From Adiantum capillus-veneris (Eukaryota > Streptophyta > Polypodiopsida > Polypodiales > Pteridaceae): DNA of 64,000 bases. Shown here piece by piece: positions 58,301 to 64,000 of the stretch (positions within the stretch are counted from its first letter, which is position 1; every line of letters starts with the position of its first letter). Both the position numbers and the translations under genes were made by a program. The DNA lies in contig CM043955.1 in assembly GCA_014529385.2 (NCBI GenBank), forward strand, positions 153,477,640-153,541,639, written 5' to 3'. The notes under the pieces are model-generated. The model had not been told where the DNA came from. It saw only the letters and a program-made list of their open reading frames with translations, and searched no databases.

Positions 58301-61300
58301 TTGTCCAAGATAGGCTCCATTGAAACATGACGAGAAGCAAGCTGCACCGTGTGTCCAAGATGCTAGGCTCCATCGAAATACACTAAACCCACGATATTTC
58401 GTAGATGAGGGGTTTACTTTCAAGGTCCACCACTTGTCCAAGCTATTATTGCTAGTAGCCTGAGTGGTTTGGTCTCAAGATTCAACACTTTTATTAAGAA
58501 TATGTGGGTGTTAAGGTCCACCACTTGTCCAACCTATAAGGCTACATCTTGAAGGCTATTCTTTCTTACTACTTGGAGTGATTATGATAGGTTTTACATG
58601 GGGGTTTGGTTCCAAGGTCCACCACTTGTCCAAGCTAACTCTATTGAAACATAGAGAGAAGCAAAGGTCCACCCCTTGTCTAGGCTAGGGTCCATTGAAA
58701 CATGGAGAGAAGGATGCTCCACCATTTGTCCAAGGTAGGCTCCATTGAAACAGGAGGAGAAGCAAGCTGCACCATGTCTCCAAGATGCTAGGCTCCATTG
58801 AAAAACATTAAACCCACGATATGTCGTAGATGAGGCGTTTACATTCAAGGTCCACCACTTGTCCAAGCTATTATCACTAGTAGCATGAGTGGTTTTGTCT
58901 CAAGATTCACCTTTTACCACTCTATATCATTATATTAAGAATATGCGCGTGTTAAGGTCCACCACTTGTCCAACCTATAAAGCTACATCTTAAAGGTTAT
59001 TCTTTTTTACCACTTGGAGTGACCATGATAGGTTTGACATGGGGGTTTGGTTCCAAGGTCCACCACTTGTCCAAGCTAACTCTATTGAAACATAGAGAGA
59101 AACAAAGGTCCACCACTTGTCCAAGCTAGGGTCCATTGAAACATGGAGAGAAGGATGCTCCACCATTTGTCCAAGATAGGCTCCATTGAAACATGACGAG
59201 AAGCAAGCTGCACCATGTCTCCAAGATGCTAGGCTCCATCGAAATACATTAAACCCACGATATTTCGTAGATGAGGGGTTTACATTCAAGGTCCACCACT
59301 TGTCCAAGCTATTATTGCTAGTAGCCTGAGTGGTTTGGTCTCAAGATTCACCACTTTTATTAAGAATATGTGGGTGTTAAGGTCCACCACTTGTCCCACC
59401 TATATGGCTACATCTTAAAGGTTATTCTTTCTTACTACTTGGAGTGACCATGATAGGTTTTACATGGGGGTTTGGTTCCAAGGTCCACCACTTGTCCAAG
59501 CTAACTCTATTGAAACATAGAGAGAAGCAAAGGTCCACCCCTTGTCTAAGCTAGGGTCCATTGAAACATGGAGAGAAGGATGCTCCACCATTTGTCCAAG
59601 GTAGGCTCCATTGAAACATGAGGAGAAGCAAGGTGCACCATGTCTCCAAGATGCTAGGCTCCATCGAAAAACATTAAACCCACGATATGTCGTAGATGAG
59701 GGGTTTACATTCAAGGTCCACCACTTGTCCAAGCTATTATCACTAGTAGCATGAGTGGTTTTGTCTCAAGATTCACCATTTTTCCACTCTATGTCATTAT
59801 ATTAAGAATATGCGCGTGTTAAGGTCCACCACTTGTCCAACCTATAAGGCTACATCTTAAAGGTTATTCTTTATTACCACTTGGAGTGACCATGATAGGT
59901 TTTACATGGGGGTTTGGTTCCAAGGTCCACCACTTGTCCAAGCTAACTCTATTGAAAGATAGAGAGAAACAAAGGTCCACCACTTGTCCAAGCTAGGGTC
60001 CATTGAAACATGGAGAGAAGGATGCTCCACCATTTGTCCAAGATAGGCTCCATTGAAACATGACGAGAAGCAAGTTGCACCATGTGTCCAAGATGCTAGG
60101 CTCCATCGAAATACATTAAACCCACGATATTTCGTAGATGAGGGGTTTACTTTCAAGGTCCACCACTTGTCCAAGCTATTATTGCTAGTAGCCTGAGTGG
60201 TTTGGTCTCAAGATTCACCACTTTTATTAAGAATATGTGGGTGTTAAGCTCCACCACTTGTCCAACCTATAAGGCTACATTTTAAAGGTTATTCTTTTTT
60301 ACTACTTGGATTGACCATGATAGGTTTTACATGGGGGTTTGGTTCCAAGGTCCACCACTTGTCCAAGCTAACTCTATTGAAACATAGAGAGAAGCAAAGG
60401 TCCACCCCTTGTCTAAGCTAGGGTCCATTGAAACATGGAGAGAAGGATGCTCCACCATTTGTCCAAGGTAGGCTCCATTGAAACATGAGGAGAAGCAAGG
60501 TGCACCATGTCTCCAAGATGCTAGGCTCCATCGAAAAACATTAAACCCACGATATGTCGTAGATGAAGGGTTTACATTGAAGGTCCACCACTTGTCCAAG
60601 CTATTATCACTAGTAGCATGAGTGGTTTGGTCTCAAGATTCACCATTTTTCCACTCTATGTCATTATATTAAGAATATGCGCGTGTTAAGGTCCACCACT
60701 TGTGCAACCTATAAGGCTACATCTTAAAGGTTATTCTTTATTACCACTTGGAGTGACCATGATAGGTTTTACATGGGGGCTTGGTTCCAAGGTGCACCAC
60801 TTGTCCAAGCTAACTCTATTGAAACATAGAGAGAAACAAAGGTCCACCGCTTGTCCAAGCTAGGGTCCATTGAAACATGGAGAGAAGGATGCTCCACCAT
60901 TTGTCCAAGATAGGCTCCATTGAAACATGACGAGAAGCAAGCTGCACCATATCTTCAAGATGCTAGGCTCCATCGAAATACATTAAACTCACGATATTTC
61001 GTAGATGAGGGGTTTACATTCAAGGTCCACCACTTGTCCAAGCTATTATTGCTAGTAGCCTGAGTGGTTTGGTCTCAAGATTCACCACTTTTATTAAGAA
61101 TATGTGGGTGTTAAGGTCCACCACTTGTCCAACCTATAAAGCTACATCTTAAAGGTTATTCTTTCATACTACTTGGAATGACCATGATAGGTTCTACATC
61201 GGGGTTTGGTTCCAAGGTCCACCACTTGTCCAAGCTAACTCTATTGAAACATAGAGAGAAGCAAAGGTCCACCCCTTGTCTAAGCTAGGGTCCATTGAAA

Positions 61301-63480
61301 CATGGAGAGAAGGATGCTCCACCATTTGTCCAAGGTAGGCTCCATTGAAACATGAGGAGAAGCAAGGTGCACCATGTCTCCAAGATGCTAGGCTCCATTG
61401 AAAAACATTAAACCCACGATATGTCGTAGATGAGGGGTTTACATTCAAGGTCCACACTTGTCCAAGCTATTATTGGTAGTAGCATGAGTGGTTTTGTCTC
61501 AAGATTCACTACTTTTCCACTCTATGTAGTTATATTAAGAATATGCGTGTGTTAAGGTCCACCACTTGTCAACCTATAAGGCTACATCTTATAGGTTATT
61601 CTCTATTACCACTTGGAGTGACCATGATAGGTTTTACATGGGGGTTTGGTTCCAAGGTCCACCACTTGTCCAAGCTAACTCTATTGAAACATAGAGAGAA
61701 ACAAAGGTCCACCACTTGTCCAAGCTAGGGTCCATTGAAACATGGAGAGAAGGATGCTCCACCATTTGTCCAAGATAGGCTCCATTGAAACATGACGAGA
61801 AGCAAGCTGCACCGTGTGTCCAAGATGCTAGGCTCCATCGAAATACACTAAACCCACGATATTTCGTAGATGAGGGGTTTACTTTCAAGGTCCACCACTT
61901 GTCCAAGCTATTATTGCTAGTAGCCTGAGTGGTTTGGTCTCAAGATTCAACACTTTTATTAAGAATATGTGGGTGTTAAGGTCCACCACTTGTCCAACCT
62001 ATAAGGCTACATCTTGAAGGCTATTCTTTCTTACTACTTGGAGTGATTATGATAGGTTTTACATGGGGGTTTGGTTCCAAGGTCCACCACTTGTCCAAGC
62101 TAACTCTAATGAAACATAGAGAGAAGCAAAGGTCGACCCCTTGTCTAAGCTAGGGTCCATTGAAACATGGAGAGAAGGATGCTCCACCATTTGTCCAAGG
62201 TAGGCTCCATTGAAACATGAGGAGAAGCAAGGTGCACCATGTCTCCAAGATGCTAGGCTCCATCGAAAAACATTAAACCCACGATATGTCGTAGATGAGG
62301 GGTTTACATTCAAGGTCCACCACTTGTCCAAGCTATTATCACTAGTAGCATGAGTGGTTTTGTCTCAAGATTCACCATTTTTCCACTCTATGTCATTATA
62401 TTAAGAATATGCGCGTGTTAAGGTCCACCACTTGTCCAACCTATAAGGCTACATCTTAAAGGTTATTCTTTATTACCACTTGGAGTGACCATGATAGGTT
62501 TTACATGGGGCTTTGGTTCCAAGATCCACCACTTGTCCAAGCTAACTCTATTGAATCATAGAGAGAAGCAAAGGTCCACCACTTGTCTAAGCTAGGCTCC
62601 ATTGAAACATGGAGAGAAGGATGCTCCACCATTTGTCGAAGCTAACTCTATTGAAACATGGGGGGTTTACGTTCAAGGTCCACCACTTGTCCAAGCTATT
62701 AGTGCTAGTAGCATGAGTGGTTTTGTCTCAAGATTCACCACTTTTTCACTCTATGTCATTATATTAAGAATATTAGGGTGTTAAGGTCCACCACTTGTCC
62801 AACCTATAAGGCTATATCTTAAAGGTTATTCTTTCTCACCGCTTGGAGTGACCATGATAGGTTTTACATGGGGGTTGGGTTCCAAGGTCCACCACTTGTC
62901 CAAGCTAACTCTATTGAATAATAGAGAGAAGCAAAGGTCCACCACTTGTCCAAGCTAGGCTCCATTGAAACATGGAGAGAAGGATGCTCCACTATTTGTC
63001 CAAGATAGGCTCCATTGAAACATGAAGAGAAGCAAGATGCACGATGTCTCCAAGATGCTAGGCTCCATCGAAATACCTTAAACCCACGATATTTCGTAGA
63101 TGGGGGGTTTACTTTCAAGGTCCACCACTTGTCCAAGCTATTATCGCTAGTAGCATGGTTTGGTCTCAAGATTCACCAGTTTTCCACTCTATGTCATTAT
63201 ATGAAGAATATCTGGGTGTTAAGGTCCACCACTTGTCCAACCTATAAGGCTATATCTTAAATGATATTTTTTTTGACCACTTGGAATGTGCATGATATGT
63301 TTTACATGGGGTTTTGTTCCAAGGTCCACCACTTGTCCAAGCTAGATCTATTACATATATATTATACATACAATATTCCAGTAGATTCCCTACCTATCAT
63401 GTCCAGTAGCATGGATGCTCTAGCTTGAAGGTCCACCACTTGTCCAACCTATACTCTCTTATGTAAGGGAGATCTCGCTA
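52320..63480 (+). repeat. satellite block II, about 25 units of 425-442 bp (forward)
   Basis: Units are marked by GATAGGTTTTACATGGGGGT (near 52869, 53308, 53750, 54191, 54553 and on to 62850, 63290). Each contains about four submotifs of roughly 50 bp, CCACCACTTGTCCAAGCT plus CTCCATTGAAACATGGAG, and a spacer with CATGAGTGGTTTGGTCTC. Units at 53.3 and 53.75 kb are almost identical. Most units keep the same 90-codon minus-strand frame, a result of homogenisation. There are no coding landmarks. Confidence 0.97.
56850..62490 (+). repeat. 867 bp dimeric higher-order repeat within block II
   Basis: Marker spacing alternates 427, 441, 427, 440, 426, 441, 425, 441, 426, 441, 425, 440. Short units carry CACTTTTATTAAGAATATGT; long units carry CCACTCTATGTCATTATATT and GCGCGTG. 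The alternating pair is a true higher-order unit of about 867 bp present in about 6.5 copies. Confidence 0.92.
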
Positions 63481-63484
63481 TAAA

Positions 63485-63640
63485 TTCAAAACCTTCCCGC
63501 CTAAATTTAAAATATCCCTCCCAATTCTTAAATATCCCGCCTAAATTTTAAAATATCCCGCCCAAATTTTAAAATTCAAACTTTTTTATAAAAATTTAAA
63601 TTTTACTACTTAAATTTAAAATATTCCACGCGAAATTGAT
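63485..63640. repeat. AT-rich block with repeated CCCGCC(T/C)AAATTT
   Basis: At least four copies of TATCCCGCCTAAATTTTAAA-like sequence, spaced about 24-30 bases, directly after the last satellite unit. It may mark the satellite boundary. Confidence 0.75.
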
Positions 63641-64000
63641 TTTAAATTCAAGTTTACCACAAAAAGATATCATTATACCACCTAAATTCAAATATGCAAA
63701 CCGCAAATCATTATATTGTACATAAATTCAAACAAATTCAAATTAACAAGCCTAAACTGATATTAGTTTGCATAGATATGAATTTATCACACCTAAATTA
63801 TGTCACCATGTTAGAGAGAGTGGTTAGAGAATTTGAACAAGGTCCACCACTTGTCCAACCTAGATACCAAGAAGGATTGAGTGTACAAGGTATTGTTTGG
63901 AGGTCCTTATAGTCCACTGGTCTCAAGGTCCACCACTTGTGGTAAGGGTCACCAAAAAGTGTATATATTCATCCAAAGAAATACACGTATTTTTGGTCTA
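63640..64000. other. right edge: AT-rich with two isolated satellite motifs
   Basis: Single forward copies of GGTCCACCACTTGT occur near 63840 and 63926. Nothing else is recognised. Confidence 0.5.

Noticed and set aside
52876-62331. A dozen near-identical 90-codon frames (MDKWWTL...) on the minus strand
   Set aside because: They repeat once per satellite unit and vary with the unit. Homogenisation keeps them open; there is no domain, no upstream signal and the same peptide motif arises from the 50 bp subrepeats.

Overview
The window reads as nuclear DNA of a land plant with a large, transposon-rich genome. It holds decayed Ty1/copia and Ty3/gypsy LTR retrotransposons, one with a perfect initiator-Met tRNA primer site, GT-AG introns of 78-93 bp, long dinucleotide microsatellites and a many-copy satellite. 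My guess is a fern or another non-flowering plant, but nothing here proves that. I saw no tRNA, rRNA or CRISPR array.

Layout. 1-3.7 kb: 3' part of a copia element with seven in-frame stops. 3.7-6.5 kb: gypsy-gag-like debris and short tandem duplications. 6.9-8.5 kb: a (CA)51 tract and a TAGA/CTCT-rich block. 8.9-9.9 kb: an unrecognised gene broken by stop codons. 10.5-19.1 kb: overlapping LTR-element remnants (a minus-strand gag, a plus-strand gypsy protease/RT, two related leader/gag remnants) and microsatellites.

19.3-35.8 kb is a compact gene island: a fragment of a DNA-methyltransferase-like gene (-), an unknown two-exon gene A (+), an unknown gene B (+), a 2.4 kb array of palindromes, a divergent histone H3 gene with a long tail (-), and a transposase-like gene (-). 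Gene A is split by a 6.8 kb copia element with a GGGCA target duplication. That element is itself split in gag by a 1.34 kb TTAA-flanked DNA element.

36-63.9 kb is dominated by one satellite family built on CCACCACTTGTCCAAGCT. It is mostly in reverse orientation at 36.5-43.6 kb and forward at 47-63.9 kb. Embedded in it, all on the minus strand, are an FCP1-like (HAD phosphatase) exon, a second decayed FCP1-like gene, and a multi-exon gene whose phase-compatible exons encode a ParB-like (DGQHS) region, a degenerate beta-class DNA-methyltransferase-like region and a SET domain. From 56.9 to 62.5 kb the satellite forms a regular 867 bp dimeric higher-order repeat.

Together, the non-retroelement genes (H3 variant, methyltransferase-like, ParB-like/SET, FCP1-like, transposase-like) lean toward chromatin and DNA-processing functions. 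They may belong to one large mobile or virus-derived unit, but that is inference. Premature stops across unrelated genes are nearly all TAG or TGA in otherwise open frames, as expected from decay by cytosine deamination.
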